64,000 bases of DNA from Siderastrea radians (GCA_964017195.1 OZ024896.1:28045430-28109429); one strand, 5' to 3'; numbered from the stretch's first letter, positions 1 through 11,864 are shown. Notes: generated by a model not told the origin, from the letters alone. Numbers and translations: made by a program.

Positions 1-43
1 ATTTTTTAAAGGGGAAATACTGTGTTCCTTGTTTATTTCACAG

Positions 44-254
44 GTCTTCATGTCGCAATTGTGCTCTAGATCGGCTTCAAAATCCCGGAGAATGCCTTTG
101 CTGCAAGGAAATAGAAAAGTGCGTCGAATCTCTTAGAAGTGCAGCTGTTCTGAATGAGGTGGAAGTAAGCCCCGAATGCATTACATTGCATCCAGGTTTT
201 GGAGTCGTTTGCCTAGTGGTTTATCTAAGTTTATTTGCATTTTTTACTTTTTAA
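44..254 (+). CDS. P2X7-tail-like zinc domain, one exon (partial gene)
   Basis: A pyrimidine-rich acceptor ending in CAG at 41-43 opens a phase-1 reading frame that runs to a TAA at 252-254. The peptide has a C-x2-C pair near its start (SCRNCAL), then GECLCCKEIEKC, then PECITLHPGFGVVCL. This C-x2-C / E-C-x-C-C-x-E-I / C-x4-HPGF order is that of the cysteine-rich tail domain first known from P2X7 receptors, which in cnidarians also occurs in many proteins that are not channels. A role in metal or protein binding is known only for the family. No channel part is visible; upstream exons lie before the window. The stop comes soon after the HPGF block, earlier than the usual aromatic-rich end, so the exon may be truncated or may continue through a donor that I cannot place. 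It may also belong to a multicopy mobile-derived gene. Confidence 0.55.
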
Positions 255-2130
255 TGGAGGACCCTTCACAGGGTGCAGAGAGTCACTTTTGACCGTCCTG
301 CTGATAATTTACATATCTCTGAACCTCTTATCGCACAAGGCATACGAAAACAAAAGGATTAATTGTTATTCAATGACATGAAAATAAGTGGCTGGGTATT
401 ATACAATTAAATTTATTTAATATAAAGTTTAAATCACAAACACACCTTACTCCAAAATAGCAGCCACGCAGCAAACACTGGCACAAGCAGCACAAAAGGC
501 CAAGAAGGCCAGAGAAAAATATCACCAGTTGTTCGCGAAGTGAAGGCAAGGAGATATCATTGAGAGAAAACCATGGCAAATGTTGCATATGGTCTGCATT
601 TGTTAACTGAGGATGATATACCAGGATTTACATTCAGGATATCCACACAGTCTTCTTAGGATCCGTCCAAACTGAAGCAGTAATTGAAATTTGCGCTTTT
701 GAGTCCATTTCTCACAAGTATGTTAAGCCCTTGTATGTTCTTCTATTCGATTTGCTTTAACGAAATCAACTTTGAGATCATACTTTTTTTTTCTGCTAAG
801 TTATCAGTATCATTGGGCACATTCATCACAGAATCATCATAAAGGTCATCAAGGGGGTGACATGGATAATTTGGTGTGATATTGAAAGATGTGTCATGTC
901 ACTGGACTGGATTTACCGGTATATTACACATTACTTTAAAGTTGGATTCTTGGAAAGTACGTTGATACACCCAAATGATCCCACTGTTCTTCTTCCAAAC
1001 CTGGTTTCAACATGCCCATGACCCTCAGCAATTTTGCTGACATTACAAGTCTGGATTAATCTTAAGTCTGGATCAATATTTGAACAGATAAAATAAATCC
1101 TTGTAACTTAGATGTCCTGTCAACTTTCGTGGCTTCATATAGTTGACAGACAATTACCCAAACTTTTCTGGTCTTGTAGACAGGACAAGGTGAAATACCT
1201 TCTACCCTTGGCTTGTGCCATCTCTGCAGGGTTGAAGTGCAAGCTGAAGAGTTTTGATCCACTTCATATTAAATTTCTGTGACACTGTTGCAGTTTTAAA
1301 GAGTGTTTTTGCAGACTTTTGGTATCAAACCCTGATTTACCAGCGGCACAAGAAGGGCCATACCTTGCATGAACAACATCAACAGTGACAATACAATGTA
1401 CATGACACATGATCTAACTCCTGGGGATGTTCGTTTCTATTGGGATTGTGGAAGCAAGGTATGTACTAGCTTTGGCTAACCCAGATGGAAGAGAACGATG
1501 ATCACTTTAATTATACGATAGTTAGTTTATCTTTCAAGATTGTTGTCAAACCATTAGCATCTAATTAATACCAAGACAAACTATCAAAAAAAGAGCAGAA
1601 TTGTAAGTCACTGACACACACTCCCATTCACGCAGAATTGCAAGTTTTAGAGAAGAAGGAGAAAAAGACACTCAAAGTAAAAGTGTCTAGTGTGATTGAG
1701 CCATTCAAACAGTCCTCTCGCAGCAGCAAGTCGCTCATTTCAATCATCAAGTAAAAACACAAAAATCCTTCTTTCAAACTGGTGGAGAACGGACCGTTCC
1801 TTTGGCAAACAGACCGTCTATGACCGGCAACTCAAGCAGTCACCAAACTGGTATTCTTCATCCAGACGAGCTCACTTGTGAGCAGACTGTGAGAAATGAC
1901 TTTGGCAAAATCATCTTCACTCAGTAACAAGACTTTCCAGTTGCTGCTGATGATGATAAAAACTGAAGACAAAGTGGTGCACAACTCTGAAGCCTAGATC
2001 TCAAGACAATAGACTCTTTCAAGTCATGTTCAACACTTTAAGGCCTTACTCTTATAGAAGTTATTTCTAGTTTATCAGTTATGCCAGAATTTACCTACTA
2101 TATAGTATTACTTGGGCTAGGAATAGAAGA
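255..2130. other. no gene recognised
   Basis: AT-rich sequence with only short scattered open frames and no recognisable domain, RNA gene or repeat structure. Possible introns or the 3' flank of the preceding exon. Confidence 0.4.
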
Positions 2131-2972
2131 ATGTTTCCTTATTATCGTACAAACATAGACTTTTACGGTTATGAGAACGAGAATGTCAAAAATTGGCTCA
2201 TTCGATTTCAACACTTTCTGATTGTTTAAATGGCTTTGAGGCACATGGATGTGAAGCCGCACGTATTTTTCCCTTTTTCCTTCGTGGTGTCGCACAAACG
2301 TGGTATTATTCCTTAGCACATGACATACGTGATAATATTTTGGATCTTCAAAAAGCTTTTATTTCTCGATTTCTGTAGTATGAATACAGATTTCGTGTAC
2401 GCGCAGAACTGGAGTTCAAACGACAAGGTATTTCAGAGTCTTTACAACATTATATTGATTTTATTGAAGAAAGAGCCCAATTACTCGAAATCGACGGCGA
2501 AACTAAATTATTTGTCTTTGCAAATGGCCTTCGCGTTAATATTGAACGTGAGGTATTGATGAAGAGTCCCAAATCTTTCTACAAAGCAGTCAGTTTAGCT
2601 CAGCATAAAGTTTTAGTCGATGAAATGATATCAAATGCTGATTGCTTTTTTAACAAGTATTTTCAGTTTCCTCCAGCGGATGCTGGCATGTCATCTGATC
2701 ATGATAAATGTGCTTCTATGTCTCATAAAAAGGATCCAAATTCTGCCCCCCAACCAAATATGACGGGTACGAAAACGAAATTAAATAAGTTGAAAGAGGA
2801 ATGGAACCTACTTAGAAGAAATGCTGTAGACAATTCCGTTGAGCATGAAATTCGTTTCGATATTTGCCCAGTTATGACCGCACCAAAGTTGTTTGACGGA
2901 AACTTAACTCAAGTTTTCATGACAGAAGACAAGGCCGAAGAATTATATTGTGTTAATCAGTGTTCTCCCTAG
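2131..2972 (+). pseudogene. Ty3-type retrotransposon gag remnant
   Basis: The translation has the layout of a Ty3/Gypsy capsid region. It begins with a block containing FYGYENENVKNWLIRF, followed by FLRGVAQTWYYSL, then RFRVRAELEFKRQGISESL, then FVFANGLRVNIEREV. This follows the family pattern of WL..F, L.G.A..WY..L, the ES...Y helix and the F..GL...I motif. The frame is broken by a shift near 2220 and by an in-frame TAG at 2376-2378. The rest stays open to 2972, ending without a zinc knuckle. No LTR, protease or polymerase follows. It is a solitary decayed gag fragment, or a domesticated gag exon that has since decayed. Confidence 0.65.
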
Positions 2973-3174
2973 TTTTCAGGGTAACAGGTAAGTCAGTTTT
3001 TCAGACCGGTAAAGCAGCTCTGTTGAAAATCTTTTTCTACCCAGGAGTGGAATTGTCGTCATGAGACCCGGAAATGTTGCCGGCATGACACTAGGCTAAC
3101 ACACGTTTCGAAAACCGTTTAAAACGGTTGACGTTTGTAATTCCTGTCACCTGACATGGAACGTATTATCGTAC

Positions 3175-3765
3175 AGATAAACGTCGAGAAGAAAAAGCTT
3201 ACAGCAACCTAAAAAACATACTGAAAAACGCCTAGAAGATGAGACATACTCCTTACAAAGGCACAAACGAAGAACTTCGAGGAGAAGACAATACTAAGAG
3301 TACCTTACGAACAAACCTGAGCAAACCAGCCTACGGATATAGACGTCAAGAAGATAACACTAGTATCTTACGACAGTGCTAACGTACGGAGAAATGTTAA
3401 GGAGATACAACTAACAAAATCTAAATTAGGAATATACTAGCACACGGACAAACGTTGAGAAGATAACAATGATATTTTTCGAATGTTTTAACGTACAACA
3501 GAGAAATGTCGATAGTCGAAAAGATAAGACCTTACACCACTGACGAACACACTATCCCATGGAAAATGTCGAGAAGACTAATACCTTAGGAATGTACTAG
3601 CATACGGAGAAACGTTAAAAAGATACGACTAACATCTTACTAAGGTAGAATCGTGCGGAGAAACGTGGAGAAGATGAGACTATTATCTAACGAACTTAGA
3701 AATGTCGAAATGATAAGACTACGTCTAATATTGTACAAACGCATGGACAATGAGAAAAGTTACTA
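3175..3765. repeat. degenerate minisatellite, about 10 diverged units
   Basis: A loose unit of about 50-60 bp recurs roughly ten times. Its core is like GAGAAACGTTGAGAAGATA, followed by a CTAATATCTTACG-like block and a CGTACGGA-like block. Clear cores lie near 3186, 3345, 3397, 3453, 3506, 3567, 3611, 3663 and 3705. Units differ by substitutions and small indels, so the array is old. No open reading frame of note crosses it. Confidence 0.6.
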
Positions 3766-3785
3766 AAGCTAGACCTACGTGGTAC

Positions 3786-3850
3786 GCAGTAGCCTGCGTC
3801 GCAGACGTAATGTAAAGGTCATATTCCGTCTGCGGCGTAGGCTAGGTACG
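3786..3850. repeat. short palindromic hairpin (AGCCTGCG...CAGACG type)
   Basis: Inverted arms read GTAGCCTGCGTCGCAGACG on the left and CGTCTGCGGCGTAGGCTA on the right, around a spacer of about 20 bp. The ends resemble those of the 72-bp palindrome at 55486-55557, so both may be copies of one tiny foldback family. Confidence 0.5.
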
Positions 3851-4249
3851 CAGTACGACGGACATAAATCTTTTCATAATTCAATCCGATAATAAATCTT
3901 TCACGATCCCAAGCTGTTGGATGTTTCTAATCCAGGCCTTTATCTGGTTCGGGCTAACCGGTAACAAGCGGTGCTACAAGCGGTAAATTTTACCGGTTAC
4001 CGCGTGATAAGGAGAACACTGGTTAATACTACTGAAGTGACACCTTTCGTGGATGAAGTAAAGATTACCATTTATCAAGAAGTTACTCACGTAAAAGATA
4101 TTGCATTTGGCAAGTTCACCGAAAGTTCCCCAAAACAGAAAAATTGTTTATCTTCGTCAGCAATCGTTCACTACAAAAATATAACAAATATCCCCACAAA
4201 ATTGGTCACCCTGTAATTGCACAAAATTGGTCATCCTGTAAAGGTGGAG

Positions 4250-4568
4250 AAATTGGTTTGTTTTTTTCCCTACGGTGCTCCCCTGATGGCAAAGTTGTGG
4301 ACCTTTCCAGTGAAGATCAATTTGGCCTTGCTGACGTTAAATGTCCAAGCTCAAAGTTTAATGTCACACCAGAGGATGCTTGCAGCGATCCAAGCTTTGC
4401 CTAGAGACTGTGAATGCTCTAAAAAGACCAGAACAAAATTGTGAGTATTATGACCAGGTTCAAGGCCAAATGGCCCTCTCAGGGGCCAAATGGTGTGATT
4501 TTATAGTTTATACATGTACATCCAGAGGACTCAGCATTGAACATATTCCGTTTGATCAAGAGCACTGA
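4250..4568 (+). pseudogene. YqaJ-like nuclease domain remnant
   Basis: The translation carries the core of a YqaJ/lambda-exonuclease-type fold: CSPDGKVVDL (conserved SPDG), FGLADVKCPSSKF (the D/E-x-K metal-binding strand, here D-V-K), TPEDACSD, YYDQVQGQMALSGAKWCDF (the QVQGQ motif) and IVYT. The first half is read from 4279 to about 4404; the second half (NCEYYDQVQGQM onward) is in the next frame, so a single shift lies near 4395. The frame ends with a TGA at 4566-4568. Family members bind and digest DNA ends; cnidarians carry many copies in mobile-type genes. The P2X7-tail-like module at 44-254 is on the same strand, but a common gene is not shown. Confidence 0.65.
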
Positions 4569-5580
4569 GCTCATTGCTGGCTATATTAAATTCAATCTAC
4601 TTTCGCTGCTTTTTATCAGCTGCAGCCAAAAAAGTATGGTTTAACTCGCTATGCCCCAATGATGATCAGAATCAAATTTGTTGTTATATCAATGTATGAT
4701 CAGGTCATAAGAATACAGGGATTATATATTCTTTTGACGTTTATGCAACGTTTCCCAAATACCATCATAACAAACACTTAAACATGCTAGTAGATATTGG
4801 GAATTAATGCAAGAACAATGCATTGTGAAACACACAGTTTGTGATAATACAGTACTTGATTCCCTGGAACAAGAAAACAAATACTTGGAGTATGAAATAA
4901 AGTAAAAATAGAGTATAAATTTGTATAAGAATTCAATGCCACAAAGTGTGGCCGACTTTAATCAGTGATACATCTGGGAAACAGTTCAGGCACACTAATT
5001 GATTTGAAATCAATATAATGTAACAGCTAATTTCCAGAGAGGCAAGCTGATACAGTTTGCAGTCTGTGCTGTGTGTCAATAATAAGACCTGATCATTTTA
5101 GCAATAATTTTTTTTACAAGCAGAAGAATTGAATCAATCCTCTATTATCAGCAGTAGTACATATGTGTAAGGTGGGACCCTCTTGTGGTAAGGACCCTTT
5201 TGGACTTGGATGGTTTCAGTGTGTCACTATTTTGATACGTGGTTTATTGGTGTCTAAAGTGATGCATCAAACACTTTAAAAAGCGTTTCTTCAGGATCTT
5301 CAAACAAGGAGTTGTAACCAACTTCAAGGTGTCTGGATACCTGACAAAACACTCATACATGTGTAGAAAAGTGTTTGATATAGCTTACACAGTACCCAAC
5401 GTGAACGTTTTAAACATACTTCTATCCCCTTAACTGTAATTTCTTGAGGTTGTCATTTTACTATTGTTATTATCCGTACTCATATATTTTAGCCCCGTCT
5501 ATGAGTGTATATCAAGGAGTGTATATTTAGGCCTGTACACTAAGTTTTGTATAAGAATAATAACTAATACTAGTTTCTTT
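4569..5580. other. no gene recognised
   Basis: Low-complexity AT-rich sequence without a recognisable coding region or structural repeat. Confidence 0.4.
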
Positions 5581-5612
5581 ATTATTGTTATTATTATTAT
5601 TATTATTATTAC

Positions 5613-5661
<49 letters not shown>
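5581..5661. repeat. (ATT)n microsatellite
   Basis: About 27 nearly perfect ATT triplets with two interruptions (GTT and ACT). Poly-isoleucine open frames on both strands here come from the repeat and are not genes. Confidence 0.95.
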
Positions 5662-5835
5662 TTCCTCTTAAACTGTTGTACAATGTAATGCAAGTTCTAT
5701 TACAGGCTGCACTCCAAATTCACTTTTGGTCTGGACAAGATAGTAACATTAAACAAACAATTTCTATTCCAAACAAGGAACACGACCCCATAAGGCCACA
5801 GGGTACCCAAAACCACACGGGCCATATTTCCCTTT

Positions 5836-7375
5836 GTGAAGTTTGTTCTGTTCTGTTCTGTTCTGTTCTTGATCTTGGATTATCTTCCTGCCATTAGACG
5901 TGGCTTATCTGGCCAAACACGCCAAAAACAGGGTCAAAATACAGAGCCTGCTGACAGTCAGAACAAGTGGGATGATCCTACAGGATCACTCTCAGTTCGA
6001 GAGGAAAACGATCTTGATTTTGGCTCCGAAGAGGAGTCATTCTTGTTTGGTGCAAAAACTACATGGAGCAGTTCTGGACTCCCAAAAGGGAGACATCTCT
6101 GAGACAACACCACCAAAAAGGCCTAGCAGTCATTCTTTAACATTTCTGTCATGCAACAATGTTACAGATGGAATCCGACCCATAAAATAAAAAAATTCAC
6201 AGAAATTGGCATTACTTCCATTTCCCTTTGAAGTACAGGACGTTGATAGATTTAGCCAATCACCTGGCGATTTTGGTCTAAGACACTTAAATATGTCCTA
6301 CACGACAAATTTTTTTTTAGAATCATAGTCTGACTGCTCAATATGGCAATATGGCGTCCACACCGAAGAGATCATGAGTAGAATTTATCGATCCAGGAGA
6401 CATTCCCGGCATTATTTAGAATGATGATGAGGAGCCTGAAGGTTTGTCAAGTGACAAAGAGAGTTATTTGGACTGGCAGCTTGAAAATCAGAGCGAAGAA
6501 TCAAGGCAAGTGATGGATAAACTTTCCAACACAAGGTTTCGCAACAGTGACGCAGTTGAAAACATGTTCTTGAAATACGAGGACATGCTCTTCACGTTGT
6601 CCTCCTACAGTGTACTTCAGTTTCTTGCCCATATCATAAAATGTGTCTATAAATTCATATATGAGAGTGAACAGTGCAATAATTTTCGAGGAAAACTTGG
6701 GCCCCATTTACCTTGCAATGGGAGGCTTTCCAGTCACGCATTTGCAGAACAACATGAACTGTGCTTTGAAATTATACTTACCTCAGAAACTTGCTTTTCT
6801 ATTATGAAGCCCACTCTACTGACTGTGGATCATGCAGATCCCTTTCAGGCAGCACTGCAAGATATGTATACCTGGAAACACTATGACACCTTCATACAAA
6901 GTAAATCGCCCTTTCGAGTGGCGAAGGGTACCTTTTACATCTAAACAAATTTGTATTTGTTTCCATGTCTGTGACATACATTTGAACTTAACCTTTCAAA
7001 ATTTTCTCACCATTATTAAATTTTTTCAGCCAAAGTATAAGAAAAAGTCAGTCTGTCATAGATCAAACAGTGTCATAAATCATGATGATTAAAAGAAAAG
7101 ACCTACATACACTGTACCAAGCTTGGTCTGCTTGTGAAATCTGTCTCCTATCTGGCTGGCTCCATATGTTAAGGCATCAATCTTCTGAGGAAAAAATAAA
7201 CAGACCTAATCAAAATGTGCCAAAGGATAGATCTACAAAAGTGAAAAAAAAAACATGTAAAATATTCATTCCTAATAATTATTTGTTTTCTAGGTTGTGT
7301 TTGCAGCCATCAAGCCTCATTGAACCCGCTTCCACAGGCAGAACGAGGAATGAATTCCAACTCACAGTCAACTGA
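5836..7375 (+). other. decayed open frames, function not recognised
   Basis: Several short plus-strand frames suggest old coding sequence. One at 5900-6190 is basic; another at 6444-6944 begins with an acidic stretch (SSDKESYLDWQLENQSEES) and is 166 codons long. Just upstream, an ATG near 6351 starts MASTPKRS and then meets stops. I do not recognise a domain in any of them. A (TTCTG)n run of five units lies at about 5844-5869. The frames could be remains of the same mobile-type genes as the YqaJ fragment upstream, but nothing proves it. Confidence 0.25.
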
Positions 7376-8403
7376 AAGTTCTTTTCCTGGAAAAACATTT
7401 CACTCTGTAATATGCGTACATCTAATTTCAGATACCACTAACTTACAGTGTAAGAAAAGGGTTTTTTTTGGAAATGTGAAGGCGGCAACTGCAAACTATA
7501 CATTCTATTTTCTGGGAGAACTTAATGAGACCACCATTTTTATAAAACTATTGGAAAATAAACCACTCACTACAACTCTTATCTTGCAATAAACAAAGGA
7601 TGCCAGTATGAGGAAAGGCAGAAAAGTGCCCTGAGGAAAAATCCAACATCATTCCTTCTTACCAGGAACTACATACCACGTTTGCAGTTGAAGCTGCAGA
7701 AACAGGATTGGTCACTAAAGTATGTCTTCCTGAAAGATGATAAGAACTAGCCATTTACAAGTGTCCACTGATAACAAAAACTTGCAATCAAGGTTGTTTT
7801 AAACAAAGAGCCCCATTAAACTATGCAAAACAATATATGATGGAGCAATGTTTTCAATCATACATGAAAAAAAATGGTGGTCTGATAAAAAAAAAACACA
7901 CACACATTTAAATCAAAGTTGACACACGTGAATGGACAAATCCTCAGGAATTGTCCTTGCATCAACTTCCTTGCAGTGCATTTGCAAGGGCTTGTTGCAA
8001 ACTTGTGTCCTGGGGACAAGGCTCTTGAGCATATGCTGTGGTTCAGATGTGGTTTTGCTTCAATCTTTTTTTACTTTGTCTTGTGTTTATTATCATAAGT
8101 TATCATAACCTGAACAAACGAAAGACGAAAGACACAACACACACACAAGGGGAAAAGTTGCAGGGACAGACACATTTCGTCTTTGATTTGGTGACCTTTT
8201 TATTTGGCCAGAGGGTTTGCAGCACAAACAATTACATTTAAGGAAACAAGCACAATTAAGCAAGTTTCTGAGGTAAGTATAATTTCAAACTATAATATCA
8301 ACTTGACTGGAGTAATTTGAGTTTTAGAAGAAGAAACTTGTGAACATGTTCATCGACATGTAGTAACTCTTGACAACTCATATCTCAACAGGTTTTGCCT
8401 CTG
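7376..8403. other. no gene recognised
   Basis: AT-rich sequence with short A-runs and no domain that I can identify on either strand. Confidence 0.4.
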
Positions 8404-8617
8404 TTAACCCTTTAAGCCCTAACAATGACCAAAATGGAATTTCTCTTTACTTTATTACTGCTTGTTCAAACATTTAAGTGAAAAGAATAAAGGAAGTGAT
8501 CACCAAGGATAAGTTGTCTTGATGTTTAGACAAATTCTCCTTACTGGTTCCATAAGAACTGTATGCAGAACAGTGAGAAGAATAACGATTTTTATATCAG
8601 GGCTTTAAAAGGTTTAA
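8404..8617. repeat. MITE, TTAACCCTTTAAGCCC family, copy 1
   Basis: The left end reads TTAACCCTTTAAGCCC and the right end, reverse-complemented, reads CTTTAAACCTTTTAAAGCCC. The interior shares long blocks with 12474-12681, for example GAATAAAGGAA.TGATCACC and AGAACAGTGAG.AGAA. Two diverged copies in one window point to a multicopy non-coding element. Confidence 0.65.
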
Positions 8618-8838
8618 AGCGCCTACGAAGTGAGAAACAAGTTACAATTACTGTAAAAGCCCTGCTAAATGAGGAAGAATAATGTTATCTTTTCTCTAAC
8701 GTGTTCTCTTTTTCCAGAGACATTCAGGTTTGCGTTGTATATGTAGCTGGGCAAGCCTAACAGAAGAGCACCTATTGTAGGTGTCGGGGTGAAAATTGGG
8801 AATATCAGAAATCTTTGCAAAACGTTTGCCATCTTCAT

Positions 8839-9345
8839 TCACCATCTTTCTTTATTTATCACCTATAGGGCACTTCGACATTGCTGATCCTAGTAGTATG
8901 CAGGACGCATGTCACCACGAACTCAGTAAATATGACCTATGCTTCCCACGAGTCTCCCAGTAGCTCAGTGGTTAGAGCATCCGACCAGTGTACGGAAGGT
9001 CATGGGTTCGATTCCCGTCGGGGACTCAGATTTTTCTTTGTCCCACGCTCGCAACACGCTGAATATTCCATCTTTTGTTATTTCTTCTCCGAGCTTAAAA
9101 TTCACCATCTTTCTTCATTTATCAACTATATGGCACTTCGACATTGCTGATCCTAGCAGTATGCAGGATGCGTGTCACCACGAACTCAGTAAATATGACC
9201 TATGCTCGCCACGAGCCTCCCAGTAGCTCAGTGGTTAGAGCATCCGTCCGGTGTACGGAAGGTCATGGGTTCGATTCCCGTCAGGGACTCAGATTTTTTC
9301 TTTGTCCCACGCTCACGACATGCTGAATATTCCATCTTTTCTTGC
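8839..9345 (+). repeat. tandem 263-bp duplication carrying tRNA-derived SINE-like units
   Basis: Two head-to-tail copies, offset by 263 bp, share the flank GCACTTCGACATTGCTGATC and a tRNA-like core at 8950-9027 and 9213-9290. Each core has a perfect Pol III A box (TAGCTCAGTGG) and B box (GGTTCGATTCC), plus an 8-bp pairing of GAGTCTCC with GGGGACTC in copy 1. Five bases (CAGTA) separate the acceptor-like stem from the D stem where a functional tRNA has two, and the anticodon loop lacks T33. It is therefore better called SINE-like than a tRNA gene. Peptides read through it on either strand are spurious. Confidence 0.7.
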
Positions 9346-10057
9346 TTGCCTGTTAGTTTGTAAAAAAGAGGGGTACTTAGGTGCCCACTGAACATAATTG
9401 ACAGGGACACCTTATATACTTGAAATCTCAACCAAAGGCTGACCAGATGACCTTACATCCTTGCAGGATGACAGTCCAAGATGGGGTGTGTGTGGGGGGG
9501 GGGGGAATAGTAATGTATTTGAATATGATTGGTGGGGACACTTTGAGATGCTTTTGCATGAAGTGTTGTGAAAAACTGACATACAGTTGTACCATCATGA
9601 CCAACAAAATCAATTATGGTGGTCCGAGAGCGGAGCCCTAAATAGAATTCATGAGTATGGGATTCTGCTCTCACAGCATCGCAATAATCACTTGCAGTTA
9701 GCCAAGGTTCAACTGTCAGTGGAAGCATCACAACATTTTATTTTTCAAAGGATTAAATAGCTGAGCTGAACCAACCCAGAAAGTGTGGTCACTGGGTGCT
9801 TCCATTACATGACTGGTTACTTTGAACCAGGAATAAAATAAATACTATGGGACCATAGTTCTCAAGAATTGTAAATGTACACAATCTTTTTCCCCATCTC
9901 TTGAAGTTTTAATGTTTTATTACTGTTGTACATATTTTTATAGATTATAGTTATATAGTTTAGTTAAACAACTCAGGACTCCTGTTGACAGCAGGGATGC
10001 TTTGTAAGCTCCCTGAATGGACTACCCTGAGTAATATATATACTTATTATATTTTAA
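9346..10057. other. no gene recognised
   Basis: Contains a short G-run after GTGTGTG near 9486-9505; otherwise no coding or structural signal seen. Confidence 0.4.
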
Positions 10058-10264
10058 TATAGTATTGCTCAGGTGATTATAGAGAAGGGCACACATTGAT
10101 TGGTCAAGGGTTGCCTCATATCTTGCTATAATCACCCCGTGCGAGGTGATTATAATACTGAAACACTAATTTTCAAAATGGCCACTGTGCAATTTTTGAT
10201 GTTTCGGAAGAAAAGAAAAAGGAAAATGCATTTGCTCTGATAATCACCTGAGAAATTATACTAA
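10058..10264. repeat. MITE with CTCAGGTGATTAT terminal inverted repeats
   Basis: The left end has TAGTATTGCTCAGGTGATTA and the right end, reverse-complemented, has TAGTATAATTTCTCAGGTGA. A third, internal copy of the GGTGATTATA motif lies in a small hairpin at about 10127-10155. It is non-coding. Confidence 0.6.
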
Positions 10265-10265
10265 A

Positions 10266-10368
10266 ACAATTATTCCACTCAGGCTCAGTGAATATTGTGG
10301 AATAATCCCCTCGGCTTCGTCTCGGGGCTTATTCCACAATATTCACTTCGCCTTCGGCAAATAATTGT
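10266..10368. repeat. palindromic MITE, ACAATTATTCC family
   Basis: Arms ACAATTATTCC / AATAATTGT and GTGAATATTGTGGAATAA / TTATTCCACAATATTCAC form a near-complete hairpin around CCCTCGGCTTCGTCTCGGGG. It directly abuts the preceding MITE. The ACAATTAT ends resemble those of the foldback at 34505-35973. Confidence 0.7.
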
Positions 10369-10483
10369 TAAATATGGTCATATTTTCTAAATAAAGGCAT
10401 CTATCTGTCTATCTAGAAAGATAAATTTACCTTAGTGGTAGTTTCATGGATCCCCCTAAGGGAAGAATGCTTGCCTTCCCACA

Positions 10484-10621
10484 CTTGGAGACAGGTCATT
10501 CTCTGCTGCAGCTCCCAAATTATGGAAAAGTTTGCCTGCCAAGCTAGGAGACACAGTACAAAGTCGCTTAGAATTTTTAAAATTATGCTACCTTGAGACT
10601 TCTGAGGAAAGCTTTCTGTAA
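10484..10621 (+). pseudogene. LINE reverse-transcriptase ORF tail (5'-truncated)
   Basis: Open for 45 codons and then TAA. It encodes LGDRSFSAAAPKLWKSLP and then KLGDTVQSRLEFLKL. This is the C-terminal tail pattern of non-LTR retrotransposon polymerases (GDR.F...AP.LWN.LP......L..F...L). Nothing of the polymerase core is present upstream, as expected for a 5'-truncated LINE insertion. Confidence 0.6.
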
Positions 10622-10629
10622 GTTGCCAT

Positions 10630-11469
10630 TAGTGTTTGTGTTTTCTATTTATTGTAAAGCACTGCTGATCAATATACGTAAACAGTACTCTAGTTGCCAT
10701 TACACAGTTTCCCCTTCACTAGCAAAAAATAAAAGTAACTGTTTCATTTTAATTCATAAAAATTCAATAAGTAATATTTACAGAATTTCATTTTCATAAA
10801 GGAAAGAAAGCAACAACTGTTTATAAAAAATTTATCTGGACAAACTAGGTGCTCAGTAAGCTGGGAGACACCTATATTGTTAAAAGAGGCCATACTGGTA
10901 ACAGCAGACATGCTGAAGGTGTGAACCGAAGGACTTTAAGAAAGCCTAAGGTACACTGTAAGACCAGGTCGGTGGATGGGGAAACAAAACAACCACTCAA
11001 GAAACACTGATCGCAGTCAGCAAAATTGAACCATCAGCCATGATCAGCTTTTGCTGTTGTGCTATCACTAGATCTGTCCATACTCCATTGTTTGGACACA
11101 TACGTGTACAGACTACTTTCCACATTCTTGTCAATTTTCAACTTTATTACCATTTCAGTCTTGATAAGGTGTTATCAACAATGAAATGCAAGCTCTTAAG
11201 AATTGTTGAATTTAAAGTCAAATGTTTGTACAAATCAGCCCTCAGTAATCATTAGATTCTTTTAAACAAGTAAACATTACGAGCTGAAACCCTATAAGAA
11301 GTTCAGTTTTGGGTGAATTTCTGCACCTCTTGTGACAGCTTAAAAATGAATTCCATCTGAGCTCATAATAATAGAGAATTTGTTTCACTTCAAAGGCCTT
11401 TCTTTAAGGGTCATAGACTACTAACTGCTTATTTGGCATCAAGAAGTGAACTTGATGCAAAATGTTAGC
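10630..11469. other. no gene recognised
   Basis: AT-rich sequence; no domain or repeat boundary identified. Confidence 0.4.
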
Positions 11470-11864
11470 TTAAAGGGGCAGTCTCATCAATTTTTAGTAT
11501 CACTGTGAAAAGCCAAAAGACGCATCTTTACCTATGGAAGCCTACAAATAATGGTCCAGTAGTATTGAAATGGGTATTCCAGTACATGGATACTAGAAGT
11601 ATAAGTATGTCTGGATAATTATAGCCAGGATGGAAATGGCATCCGACTTCAAAAATTCTGGCAGAATTTTTCAAGTTTCTGCCCTTGTGTCTCAAATAAA
11701 ATCTCTAAAAATTAATTTTGGCTTGTTTTTGTAATGAAAATTAATTTAATATTGTCCCCTTGGTGGTCTAAAAGCAATTCATGTTTGAGCAAGGTACTTT
11801 AATATCAATTAATCAAAACTGTGACAAAGAAGGTAGGAAAATCGCCATGAGACCGACCCTTTAA
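11470..11864. repeat. TTAA-flanked MITE, TTAAAGGGGCA family, copy 1
   Basis: The left end is TTAAAGGGGCAGTCTCAT; the right end, reverse-complemented, is TTAAAGGGTCGGTCTCATGG. Both outer four bases are TTAA, consistent with a TTAA target. An internal block (ACAAATAATGGTC.AGTA) is shared with 32663-32932. Confidence 0.65.

Noticed and set aside
5464..5693. Open frames on both strands rich in isoleucine
   Set aside because: They are read through the (ATT)n microsatellite and have no other content.
8950..9027. Functional tRNA gene
   Set aside because: Stem spacing is wrong (five bases before the D stem), T33 is missing in the anticodon loop, and the unit is repeated with its flanks, so it is better called a tRNA-derived SINE.
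8881..9431. Peptides of about 60-95 residues on both strands over the SINE units
   Set aside because: They are translations of the tRNA-like sequence itself, the same in both copies, with no protein features.
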